The notes below the pieces were generated by a model. That model worked only from the letters and a program-made list of their open reading frames with translations. It was not told the origin of the DNA and searched no databases. Positions 35,864 through 46,321 of a stretch of 64,000 bases of DNA are shown piece by piece. A program made the translations under genes and the position numbers. The stretch comes from Uranotaenia lowii (lineage: Eukaryota > Arthropoda > Insecta > Diptera > Culicidae): positions 423,398,305 through 423,462,304 of the forward strand of contig NC_073692.1 in NCBI RefSeq assembly GCF_029784155.1, read 5' to 3'. Positions within the stretch are counted from its first letter, which is position 1, and every line of letters starts with the position of its first letter.

Positions 35864-36795
35864 ATGTCGCGAATTATAAAAGAAGTTAAAATCCGTGTGT
35901 TTGACACTTGGATGCGAGAGAAGGGCATCTCGGTGAATGAAGTGGCGAAACGTTTCGGTATTCATCCGGCGAGCGTAAAATCCATCATCCACAAGTTTGG
36001 GAAACACTATACGTTCGATGATTTGCCAGGAAGAGGCAGAAAACCAGGACCACCTGACCCAATTCTGGACCGTAAGGTAATCAACTGGAATCGATCGATG
36101 TCCATACGGGATTTGGCAAAAAAAGCTGGGACATCGATTGGAATGGTACAGCGGATCAAGACACAGAACAACCTGAAGACATACAAGAACAGAAAGTGTC
36201 CAAACAAACGGCCGAACAAAACTTACGAGCCAAAACCAGAGATTTTGCAGAAACCAGAAGCGTGCATCTCATGGACGATGAAACTTATGTAAAAACTTCT
36301 ACACTGCAGCTATTTGGGAAGATGTGAGTAACCACGAGAAGTCCATCCAGGTGGAAAAATTTGGCCAGAAAGTGCTTGTGTGGCAGGCAATCTGCTCCTG
36401 CGGATTGAAGTCGGCGAGTTTCTTTACAAAAGGAACAATAAATGCCGATATCTACCAAAAGGAGTGTTTGCAGAAAAGGTTGCTGCCACTATATAAGAAA
36501 CATACGACTCCACCATTGATTGTTCTGACCGGATTTGGCGTCAGCCCACTACACTAAATCCACTCTTGGATGGTTTTAGGATAACGATGTAGATTTCGTT
36601 GAGAAAGATATTAACCCACCAAACTGCCCCCGGTTCACTCCCTTTAAGAGAGCTTTCAAGAAGGATGGTAAGGCCAACAGGACCATGGCGATTTTCATGA
36701 AAAATTGGAATGCTGCGGCCAAGAAGTGTGATTAATCAGCTGTACAAAACCTAATGAAACGCGTCAAGTCGAAAGTCCGAGAATATTGCCAATAA
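35864..36795 (+). pseudogene. DD37E-type transposase, second copy, badly degraded
   Basis: ATG at 35864 opens a frame with an N-terminal helix-turn-helix (VNEVAKRFGIHPASVKSII) and a GRGRKPG hook, then SIRDLAKKAGTSIGMVQRI. A frameshift near 36265 moves the first catalytic motif MDDETYVK into another frame, followed by a stop. The VWQAICSCG block continues at 36380. The second catalytic Asp region is altered (LTGFGVSPLH in place of a WPDLAS-like motif), and the third acidic motif is lost by a small deletion around 36640. The C-terminal NWNAAAKKC and KSKVREYCQ blocks remain, ending near 36795. The family is assigned from similarity of these blocks to the 22982 copy. It is far more diverged and non-functional. 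Confidence 0.85.
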
Positions 36796-37333
36796 TTACT
36801 TTTTACTTGTATTTCTTTTAAACTGTAAGAATAAGCTTTTAAAACACTTTCGAACTGTGTCTATATTTGAATCATCAATAAAGTCAATACAATGAAAAAA
36901 AATATGTGTCAATAGAATCACTTTATCTAAACAAACGGGAAATTTTTTTTTGCAAAACTAATCTATTTTTTGAAGTTTCTTATTGAAACTAAGAATTGTG
37001 GTTGTGATCAAACTCAAATTTTAATAGAAAATCCTAGAAAATTAGGGACGAAATTGGGTTTTTATCGATACCACAATGTGATTAAGAATTAAAATTTCAT
37101 CTTATGCTGGGTGATGAGGAACTTTTACTGCTTTATTTCGTCTGCATCCCACAAAAATGAATAAACTCGAAAGTTTATTTGATAATGAACTAACAGAAAA
37201 AAGGTTGATTGAAAAATGTTAGATCGGTTCGGATGCACTTGTTTCTCTTTTGTATTAGGAGCAGAAAAGAAACAAAAAATTAAACCACTCGGTTTGGTAC
37301 TGGCCAATCGAGCCAAAAGCATCCGGAATTTTC
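36796..37333. other. AT-rich flank up to assembly gap
   Basis: No recognised coding sequence. On the minus strand this would be the sequence after the gap in the RTE-like element, but no reverse transcriptase motif is visible here. Confidence 0.4.
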
Positions 37334-37833
37334 NNNNNNNNNNNNNNNNNNNNNNNNNNNNNNNNNNNNNNNNNNNNNNNNNNNNNNNNNNNNNNNNNNN
37401 NNNNNNNNNNNNNNNNNNNNNNNNNNNNNNNNNNNNNNNNNNNNNNNNNNNNNNNNNNNNNNNNNNNNNNNNNNNNNNNNNNNNNNNNNNNNNNNNNNNN
37501 NNNNNNNNNNNNNNNNNNNNNNNNNNNNNNNNNNNNNNNNNNNNNNNNNNNNNNNNNNNNNNNNNNNNNNNNNNNNNNNNNNNNNNNNNNNNNNNNNNNN
37601 NNNNNNNNNNNNNNNNNNNNNNNNNNNNNNNNNNNNNNNNNNNNNNNNNNNNNNNNNNNNNNNNNNNNNNNNNNNNNNNNNNNNNNNNNNNNNNNNNNNN
37701 NNNNNNNNNNNNNNNNNNNNNNNNNNNNNNNNNNNNNNNNNNNNNNNNNNNNNNNNNNNNNNNNNNNNNNNNNNNNNNNNNNNNNNNNNNNNNNNNNNNN
37801 NNNNNNNNNNNNNNNNNNNNNNNNNNNNNNNNN
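37334..37833. other. Assembly gap (500 N)
   Basis: Exactly 500 undetermined bases, a conventional placeholder length, so the real size is unknown. Open frames drawn across it are artefacts. Confidence 0.99.
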
Positions 37834-38571
37834 GTCTGCGCTTCGTTTGTTGCGGACATCAAGAAGGCTCCTTCTCCATTTTCGGCTGATGCAGATGTGG
37901 TCAATTTGATTTTCTGTTCGGCCATCTCGGGATACCCAAGTGACCTTATGTGCTGGTCGATGGGGGAAGAGCGATCCACCGATCACCATGTTGTTGTTGC
38001 CACAAAATTCTACAAACAGCTCTCCGTTTTCGCTCATCTGTCCTAGGCCATGGCGCCCCATGATGCGCTCAAAGTCCTGATTATCGGAGCCAATCTTTGC
38101 GTTGAAGTCGCCTAAGTGGATTTGAATGTCACCCTTCGGAATTCTCTCAACCACGCTGTTCAATTGACTGTAAAACTGCTCTTTCTCCTGCAAATCGGCA
38201 ACGTCAGTTGGCGCATAACACTGGACCATTGTAAGGTTTCTAACCCGTGTTCTGAATCTGGCTACGATTATTCTTTCGTTTATCGGTTCCCATCTTATGA
38301 GGGCCGCATGGGCCTGCGGGCTTAACAGGAAACCAACTCCTCGTTCCCGAGTAGCATGTTCTCCTCGTATGCCAGAGTAAAGCAGTACTTGCCCGGACTG
38401 TGTCTTGTGTTCTCCAGTGTTAGGCCAACGGACTTCGCTCAGTCCCAATATCTCTAGCTTGAGGCGGCTAGCTTCTCTAGCAAGTTGAGCCAGCTTTCCT
38501 GGCTGGGCAAGGGTCAAAACATTCCAAGTTCCAATTCTAGTCCGTGTTTTCATGCTAAAAGTCGTTGCCAA
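37834..38571 (-). CDS. APE-type endonuclease domain of an RTE-like non-LTR retrotransposon (3' end lost in gap)
   Basis: 246 uninterrupted residues of an apurinic-type endonuclease, the nicking domain that starts target-primed reverse transcription. Visible motifs are TWNV with N17, GLSEVRW with E46, CYAPT at 119-122, GDFNAKIG with D155 and N157, and the IDH motif at 223-225. The final SDHH motif should lie within the next ~15 residues, inside the gap. The block MGRHGLGQMSENGELFVEFC and the TWVSRDGRTENQID stretch resemble RTE-clade endonucleases often mis-annotated in insects as craniofacial development protein 2-like. The start is the first Met after an upstream stop and sits just before TWNV, as expected. 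No frameshift or stop, so this may be a young copy. The reverse transcriptase would lie in or beyond the gap. Confidence 0.9.
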
Positions 38572-38935
38572 AGTTCCAATTCGGTTATTTCTTCTCTCAG
38601 TTTCTGTAACAATAAAAGATTTCAGGAGCAGTAGGTTGTTAGCCTAAAGTCCCTATCCCGCGATGGGGCTGCCATCTTGGACTTAGCTGGCGGGAGCCGC
38701 ATTTCATAAATTCAGCCGCTTGCTGCAAGACAGACGCTGTTTGAGCCGCCCCTGACCTGGAGAACAGACGCTCGGTTGTTGTTGCACGCCGCCCCTGACC
38801 TGGGGAACAGACGCGTGCGGCCACCTTCTCAGTCTGCATGCGACCAAAGCATCCACCGGGGTTGGGTACCCGATCTCCGCTTAGGTTACTCGCACCCCGG
38901 CGGCACCGCGGGGAGGTAGAGATAGGAGTTGTGAA
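38572..38935 (-). other. GC-rich 5' untranslated region of the RTE-like element
   Basis: Sequence upstream of the endonuclease is strikingly GC-rich compared with the AT-rich flank beginning at about 38940. It holds a near-identical 27-bp direct repeat at 38745-38771 and 38788-38814 (core GCCGCCCCTGACCTGG, then GAACAGACGC). The abrupt composition change at 38935 probably marks the 5' end of the element. An internal promoter is likely here for this kind of element, but none is identified. Confidence 0.55.
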
Positions 38936-38939
38936 TAAG

Positions 38940-41900
38940 AGGTGATATGACCATACAAATTTTTTTTTTGAAAATTTTCTTTTTGAATTCTTAAAAAAAT
39001 AAATATATTTCTAGTGCAATAGAATTTCAGAGATGCTAATCATCTTAATTTTGACTTTCACTACTTTTAAATTAAACTGATAACTCAACAATAACATCAA
39101 AAACTTTGAGAAATTTCTTTTTTTTTAAACTAGTAACAGAACTGTTTAAACAGAAAAAATTGCTAGGGAAGTGTCTTCTAATCTTAAAATTTAAATTTTG
39201 GCTGGCAAATCCTGTCAGTAGTCTGAGACGGTCAAATTAACTGAAATTATTAGAATTATCTAGAATAAAATAAATCTATATACATATGAATCCATTTTCA
39301 TTCATTGTCTTAAGATTTTCTAATTGTAGCAACACTGAAGGGATCATTATTCAAAAAAGCTCAATGATTAAGAAAATCATTTAACACTAGGAAGTGCTTC
39401 AATTTTTTTTTGATAACGCTTATCGTGATGCGATCTGGAGTAGAAACGTTTGTCTTAATTTAAGCTTTTAAAAAATAAAGAAAATAAATATTCAAAAGTA
39501 AACGATCCGTTAAAGAAAATTTTTGATGAGTAATTGGTTTTTATATTTCTCCTGATTTAAATTTCTGAAAATTCCATTTGCACTTCAGACTCATCGCAAA
39601 TCGCTACAGCCATTCAAACCAGCTTAAATTTTGCATGCTACTGTCTTTTGATACAATCATAATTATTAGCTTGGAATTTCCTTTAACCTTTTGATTTTTT
39701 TCGATTTCTAGTCCAATTTTTGTAACCCTCTTTTATTTTTTTCATTATTCCATTACTGTTAAGGTTAAACCATCCTAGCTTCAACGATTTCCAACCCAAT
39801 ATATAATTTTAACAATCTCTTGAATTCTTTGTTTAAATTAAATTTGAATTTTACAGTTTTTTCTTTGCAATAATATTATTGAATGGAAGAATCTAGTTTA
39901 AAACTCTGATAAATTTTATTTTTTTTTTTTCAAAAAATGCTTTTTAATCTTTTTGTCGATCTTTATTTGCAAAAATCAACAGTATTGTTGGCAAAAGTGA
40001 ATTGCAAATGATCGATAGCAAGCTAGACTGCAACACGTTACATTCATCATATTTTGTTCATCCCTTACTTATTTCTGTCATTCTACAGTACGCTGAGGAT
40101 CTTCTTTATTATAAAAAAGAACCTTAATGAAGCATTAATATTACAGTAAAACAATCATAACTACTATTTTATGCTAATAATGGTAAAAAACCATAATAAT
40201 CATTGGTTTGAACAAACCATAAAAATCCATTAAAAAAAAAACGCATAAATCTGGTCTTAAACCTTCGATAATATTGAAATTTCTCTTGAAAAATATTTTT
40301 TTTCATCGTTTTGTTGATAATGTATCCAAAATATCACCAGTACTTCAATTCTTAAGACAAAATTTTGTGCAGATGATTTATAGAAAATTTATTCACCTTC
40401 AATATGAGAAAAAAAGATTTAAAATATATGTTATGAAGCGGATGATAAACGGATTTCAGTGCAAGTACTTGAGCTACTAAAAGCTCTTGAGTACTTGAGC
40501 AACTAAATTTTATATGGTAACTTTTATTGAAAACTGGTCTGCTTGGATATGTTTCAATTTAATGTGAGGTAAACAAAATTCAAAATGCCATAAACTATCA
40601 TCAAAATTTGTATATTTGATTTCTAAAGTGCGTATCCATATGCATCAGAGCCTGCGAATAATGTGGAAATAGTTCAAAGAACAATTTTGAAATAAAGAAA
40701 ATATTTTTAATACTTTGTTGAAAACCAATCAAATGGTGTTGGACTGTTTTTATTCATGTGTCATAATTTTTTAAACCAGAATTGGTTCTCCAAGATATAC
40801 ACAAATGAAAATAAATTCATGTGACATTTGTATAACACCAACTATAACGAGGATATTCCAAATAATAAAATTTTGAATAAAATGCTCATATAAAAATCAG
40901 TTTTTCAGAAACACCAAATGACTTACCTCTCCAGGTGTTGACATTTTAAATTGTTTCGGAATGACAAAAACTTGAATAAAAATAAAAAAAATAAATTTTC
41001 AATGAAAAAAGCTACTATTCCATTGCATTTAAATATTTTTACAGATAAAAATTTCTAAGTATGGACTACAAATCTTCAAAAAAATAAAACGTATGGGGAC
41101 TCACCGACCAAATATTTTAATTTTGCCTGAAAATGATTCAGAAAAGGCTAAATTTTCCATTTCTGAAAAAATTAGAGTTACTGTTTTTTTTCTTTTAAAC
41201 TTCTTCTATAAACACACCGTGACCTGTTAAGAGTATTTAAATATGGCTGATAGGGCTAAACGAATTATTTTTTGGCTGACTGTTTATGCAATTTTATGTT
41301 CGGACTATCTGATCATTTCGAACGAAGGCAGATTGTAGTTTTTATTTGATTGAATTATGTTACAAATCAATCATTTAGGAGTGTATATGTTCTCATTCAA
41401 AAACTTTTCTTTGTTCTTTGGACACCTAAGGGTTTAGTTTAAAAATTGTTATCCATAAAAGAATTATGATATGTCGATGTGTTTCCTTGAAAATTGTTTC
41501 CTTGCAACCTCAAATTTCCTGTTTCCCGCAAGTTGTCACAACTTCTTAGAAAATCGTTAAAACCATTGAAACGTTTCATCAAATCCTTATTTCATTATGA
41601 TTTTCGAATTTAAAATGTACATTAGGTACCTTTGAAGGGCTAGAACTTTTCCTTGAAATCAGAGAAAACACACACTACGAAAAAAAGTTAGTTTGAATTA
41701 TCAAACACTCAGTCTTGTTATTTTCAATTCTAAGTTAATAGTTTGCTACCACGTAGAACTTCGTCACATTTCTGGAACCTATTAAAAACGGGAAAATCAG
41801 TTTTTTTCGGTTTTTCCAATACATTGTAGAATAAATATATGGGAGCCTTTTTCACTCATTTTAAAACTGCATTCTGCCTTCCATAATAATTTCAAATAAT

Positions 41901-42102
41901 TTTTATTGACAATTTTCAAATTTTCTTCGAAATCTAGCATTTTTATTTTTTCAAATGTTTTTGCAATTATTAGTAATTTTTGAAGAAACCCTAAAACATG
42001 TAAGCTCAAAAATAAATAAAAAATACGTTTTGAAGAACAAAAATTTTCATTTTTTTACTTAAACAGTGCGTTGAGTAGGGGTGGGTGTGCTCCTCGTAAA
42101 TG
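38940..42102. other. Long AT-rich stretch, nothing recognised
   Basis: More than 3 kb of AT-rich sequence with homopolymer runs and short Lys/Phe/Asn-rich ORFs. No repeats, domains or RNA genes that I can support. Confidence 0.5.
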
Positions 42103-42267
42103 TGGCAAATTTTCAAGGTGCCAATTTTTTCTTTTCAAAAATCCTTGATAAGACACCGTGATGGTGGATGACCCGGTTAAAGTGTTGTAATGAGCTTCTA
42201 CAAAACAGAAAATATTCTTAAACTTTAATTTGAAGTTTATATTGAAAATTCGATAAAAATTGAAGTA
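42103..42267. repeat. 165-bp direct repeat, left copy
   Basis: Identical, base for base by eye, to 43336-43500. It begins TGGCAAATTTTCAAGGTGCC and ends CGATAAAAATTGAAGTA. The pair brackets the LINE fragment and is best read as an unusually long target-site duplication. Confidence 0.92.
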
Positions 42268-43335
42268 TCAGGTATCAGAGAAGGGTTGGCTCAATAGCGG
42301 CACGTTATCCAAACAAGCGGGAAAATTGTGCCTGGCCATTTATTTTGTAGATTTCATCATTTACCTGATAAAACCTAGAATCAATTAGAAGGTTTCAATT
42401 TGAGACTTTAAAGCTCTTTTCCACAAAGGGTAAGGAAAGATAGTATCTTTGTAAGTTTTAATTTCCTAAAATCGGATTCACTTATAACGTGTTGCCCTAG
42501 AGCACGAAAGCGTAGTTGGGCAAATGAGGGACAGTTACATATCAGATGAAATGAATCTTCCACGTCTGATTCACAGCTTCCACATAAAGGGGATTCAGCA
42601 CGCTGAATATTGTACATGTGATAATTAAGTTTACAATGACCAGAAAGAGCTCTGATCAAGATGCTACAGTGAGATTTACACAAAGTTAACAAATATTTTG
42701 AGGCCACTTGAGATGGTTTTTCTAAAAATAGTTTAGTTTGGCGACAAGTGTCCAACTCTTCCCAGTATCGTTCATGCTGTGCAGAAGCCCAAGAACTAAT
42801 TTGGTTCCTGACCCAGCATGGCGAGATTGGGACAGCCGGTTCTGGTCCGCAAAACTCCTTTTCCGATCCAACTCTGGCTAGTTCGTCGGCGCACTCGTTT
42901 CCAAAAATTCCCTTGTGTCCGGGTACCCATAGAAGGTTTAAACCGTTCCTTTCAGCAAGTTCTACGACTGCTTTTCGACATTCGATAACCAGTTTTGATC
43001 TGGAACTTGAGGTGTTAAGCGCTTTTATAGCCGCTTGGCTGTCGGAACAGAAATAGATTGTTTTGAACATTATTTTCCTCTGGAGTGCAATTTGCACACC
43101 ATACATGATAGCATATAGCTCAGCTTGGAAGACTGTACAGTATCTTCCTAAAGGTTGAGCGTGTTCAATGTTCAACTGATGACAGTAAATTCCTGCACCA
43201 GCACGGCCGTTTGATAATGAGCCGTCTGTGTAAAATACTATATGATGAGCCATTTGTTCCTCCACGGAACCTGTTATCCATTCTTGAATCAACGGGAAAT
43301 TTACACTAAAATTCTTGTAGGGAAAACTATTCAAC
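42268..43335 (-). mobile_element. 5'-truncated non-LTR retrotransposon insertion (1068 bp)
   Basis: This sits exactly between the two 165-bp direct repeats. On the minus strand it holds the C-terminal part of ORF2 followed by about 140 bp of 3' untranslated sequence ending CTTCTCTGATACCTGA, with no poly-A. The intact frame and identical flanking repeats both indicate a recent insertion. RNase H after the reverse transcriptase is typical of the I-group clades (I, LOA, R1-related). Confidence 0.8.
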
Positions 43336-43349
43336 TGGCAAATTTTCAA
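42408..43349 (-). CDS. RNase H domain and C-terminal Cys/His motif of LINE ORF2 (truncated)
   Basis: This 313-codon frame has no stops. The nominal Met start lies 14 bp inside the flanking direct repeat, so the element's own sequence begins at about residue 5 and the natural N-terminus (endonuclease, reverse transcriptase) is missing. The RNase H active site is complete: D42 in YTDGS, E77 in FQAELYAI, D103 in CSDSQAA and D155 in GNECADELA, with the WVPGHKGIFGN block before the last. RNase H would remove the RNA template strand during reverse transcription. Near the C-terminus, CGSCESDVEDSFHLICNC is a zinc-finger-like motif common in these ORF2 proteins. It cannot transpose on its own. Confidence 0.92.
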   Translation of the reverse strand: MKICQLNSFPYKNFSVNFPLIQEWITGSVEEQMAHHIVFYTDGSLSNGRAGAGIYCHQLNIEHAQPLGRYCTVFQAELYAIMYGVQIALQRKIMFKTIYFCSDSQAAIKALNTSSSRSKLVIECRKAVVELAERNGLNLLWVPGHKGIFGNECADELARVGSEKEFCGPEPAVPISPCWVRNQISSWASAQHERYWEELDTCRQTKLFLEKPSQVASKYLLTLCKSHCSILIRALSGHCKLNYHMYNIQRAESPLCGSCESDVEDSFHLICNCPSFAQLRFRALGQHVISESDFRKLKLTKILSFLTLCGKEL

Positions 43350-43500
43350 GGTGCCAATTTTTTCTTTTCAAAAATCCTTGATAAGACACCGTGATGGTGG
43401 ATGACCCGGTTAAAGTGTTGTAATGAGCTTCTACAAAACAGAAAATATTCTTAAACTTTAATTTGAAGTTTATATTGAAAATTCGATAAAAATTGAAGTA
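43336..43500. repeat. 165-bp direct repeat, right copy
   Basis: Identical to 42103-42267. After it the sequence becomes AGATATAAAG, whereas after the left copy it becomes TCAGGTATCAG (the LINE 3' end), so the repeat boundary is sharp. Confidence 0.92.
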
Positions 43501-43688
43501 AGATATAAAGTTATTCTAAAATTAAGAAATGATATTCTCGTGTTTGAGGTAGAGGGATGCAAAACTGTCTACGGTATGTGACCTTTTCATCTGGAAATGG
43601 TCTCTTTTAAATAATGCTTAGTGTCTATAGGCCTTATGAGTACCTTTTAGTGCGTTTCATGGAGTTTCCATGACTTTTTATTGCATGT

Positions 43689-44097
43689 TGCTAGGATAAG
43701 GTAGCCAGATTTTTTTCAGTACGTATCCGGAAAATTTTATATAAAAACCTGCCAAAATTCAAGCATTTGATTTAAAAATTGTCCACCAAAAATCCGGGCA
43801 AACGTTATCAAAACCCAGAAATAACTTTTAAAAAAATCGTGAAAAAAATTAAAGGCTTCCAAAAATCCTTTTTTGATTATTGTTCAAAAGTTTGCTAAAA
43901 AATTTCGATTTGGACGTCTAAATAAAAAAAAAGCATTTTTTTAACAAATAAAGTGAATGAGCCGGGCTAAACCTTGGCATTTTACTACGAAATCTGGACA
44001 TCCGGGCTGTGCCGGACTGTTCCCAAATTTTGGTTTGAATATTTATCCAGACAACCTGGATAAAATCTGACAATCTAGCATCCTTATGCTAGGACAT
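43689..44097. repeat. CCGGG-rich interspersed family, copy 4
   Basis: It starts TTGCTAGGATAAGGTAGCCA and ends ATCCTTATGCTAGG, which are inverted relative to each other. Internal phrases AATCCGGGCAAACG, AAGGCTTCCAAAAATCC and GTGCCGGACTGTTCCC match copy 3 in order. Confidence 0.6.
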
Positions 44098-45359
44098 ATA
44101 ACGGAAAAAAGTTATTTAAGGATAAACAAAATCAAATATCAATCCAATCGGCTTCGGTAGATTTGAATTCCCAAGAAACTTTTGCGTAAGATAACTCAAA
44201 CCCGCGGCGTAGATTTTTTTTGGAACTTCGGGTACAATTTTTTCCATTGTGCATTTTGGAGCTAAAAAATAGTATTTTATCACCTGCTATGAAATATATC
44301 AAAACTTAATCCATGGATTTCCAACTAGACGATCGTAAGGTTTTCCTAAGTTATTCAGGAGACTCTTTTACATGTTTTACATCCGCCCCAAAACACAACT
44401 AAAATCACCATTCCAAATTTCCCGGATATTCAAACAAAAGTTCTTAAGTTGAATAAATAGGTATAAGTTAATAAGACCGAATCATAATCATAGTCATGTA
44501 CAAACAATTCCAAGAAACAAATCAGAAAAAAAATGAATTTCAGAAATCATTGTTGAAAAAATTATTTATTGACTTAAATCACTTGATGCAACCCAACTCC
44601 AATCAATTAATCGAAAACTTGTTACCCTAGATTTAAATTTATTCGTGTGAACAGTTTAATAACTGTTTTAATTTTTTTTTAAATAATTATTTCTAATTTT
44701 AAAATTTTAAAATTTTTATGATAAACTATGTTCATGAGTTGAATAAAAGAAATATACAAAATAAAATTTATCCTATGTCTGCCATAGTTATTTCATTGCA
44801 AATGACACACAATTATTTTATTGAAGTCGTTGGTTAGGATGATTTTAAGGAAATTTTAAAATATTCATTTTAGAAAACCTCCAAAAAATGTTTCTTGAAT
44901 CAAATGTTTAATAGTATGATTGAAATATCATCGTATTTGAGCATTTTCCAGCGAGTATTCAATTCAGACCCAAAAAGGTAAAAATATTTTTCCCGAAGCT
45001 GCCTTGAGTTTGTATGAACTTTTTGTCATAAAGAATTGAATCCGTGAAAACCACTGAATTTTGAAATCATTGGTTGAGGAAACTGTATGCCCGTATGTAT
45101 GCATGCCCGTAAATTTTGTGTAGCCAAAATCGAATGTTGCCAAAATCATACGATTTTTGTTACTTTTCTATTTTTTAGATTTTTTTCAAATTGATCAAAA
45201 TTATTGAAAAACATAATATTAGCATAAAAAAGTTGTAATTGGCTAAATGTCATTAGTTCTAAGCAGTAAAAAAATGAAAAATTCATTCACTATTTAAAAC
45301 TATAAGATTTCAGCCAATTTTAAAGCTTCATGCTTATATTATGTTTTATAAAAACTATG
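44098..45359. other. AT-rich DNA, nothing recognised
   Basis: No supported features. Confidence 0.45.
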
Positions 45360-45651
45360 ATAACCGTAAAACGGGGAAATATTGATCAACGGGGTAGCTT
45401 TGATCAACATTAAATTTAACCACATACATAAGTCCAAGGCCGTGCGAGGTTTTCAAAATTGTGTTAAATGAATTCAACTTTTTTTTAAACTTTATTCGAT
45501 AATATCATAATTACATGTAATGATATCTTTCCAATTTTTTATAAACTATTTTTTATAACTTTTTTAAATCATGCATCATATTCCTTGGAATATCATTCCT
45601 TAATTTCCCAAACTGAAAATTTTAAGAATAATTGAACATGTAGTGTTATTC

Positions 45652-46172
45652 ATATGGGTCATTCCATACCAAGTGACCATGAAAATGCAACGACCCTCTT
45701 CGATTTCGCTCAAAATTGTAATTGTAACGTTAATAAAAAAAAAATCCAAAGTTTTGGGGGAATCGGACCACCCTCCCCCGAATGGCAGCCCCCCCTTTTT
45801 TGAAAATTTGGTAATTTTTGCCAAAAAAAACTGTTTTTGTTTTTTTAATATCTCAAAAACGGTAGAAGCCACTGATAAGATAAGACAATCCTTATAATGA
45901 ATATGTTATAAGCTATCAAATGAGTTGATAGAAAATTTTCGGCAGTGTTGCCAAACTAGATAGTTTTGCATTTTAAAACTTTAATTGCGATTATCTCAAA
46001 ATGCCCCCACTTTGTTTTTTGATTTGATCGCGCCAATGTATTCAGCGTGAAATTTTACATGAGAATCACTCATTCACTCAAAACAATATGAGCCGTTTCG
46101 GAGATATCAAGTTTATAAGAATGGAAGTCCGTGAAACTTCACCGTTACGCCAATACATCTTATAAATACGCT
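45652..46172 (+). repeat. Long TIR, left arm, of inner DNA transposon
   Basis: About 520 bp nearly identical to the reverse complement of 48321-48854. It begins ATATGGGTCATTCCATACCA. Shared landmarks are GACCACCCTCCCCCGAATGG, TTCGGCAGTGTTGCCAAACT and AACAATATGAGCCGTTTCGG. Differences are mainly small indels, including about 14 bp after CTCAAAAT. Confidence 0.9.
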
Positions 46173-46321
46173 TCCGAAAGAATGGATCTGTTTCCGAATA
46201 TACCATAGAGTATTTTGTCGTGTATTTTTTTGAAAAATTAAACGAAAAATAATTAATAAATACACTTATCCTTTGGTATGTAACACAGTTTTCGAGCTTT
46301 TGCAATCAATTAAAAGTTAGT

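Noticed and set aside
37125..38046. ORFs of 276-284 residues spanning the N block on both strands
   Set aside because: Translation through 500 unknown bases is meaningless. Only the minus-strand part from 37834 upward is real.
42748..43056. 102-codon plus-strand ORF
   Set aside because: It is the antisense shadow of the RNase H frame.
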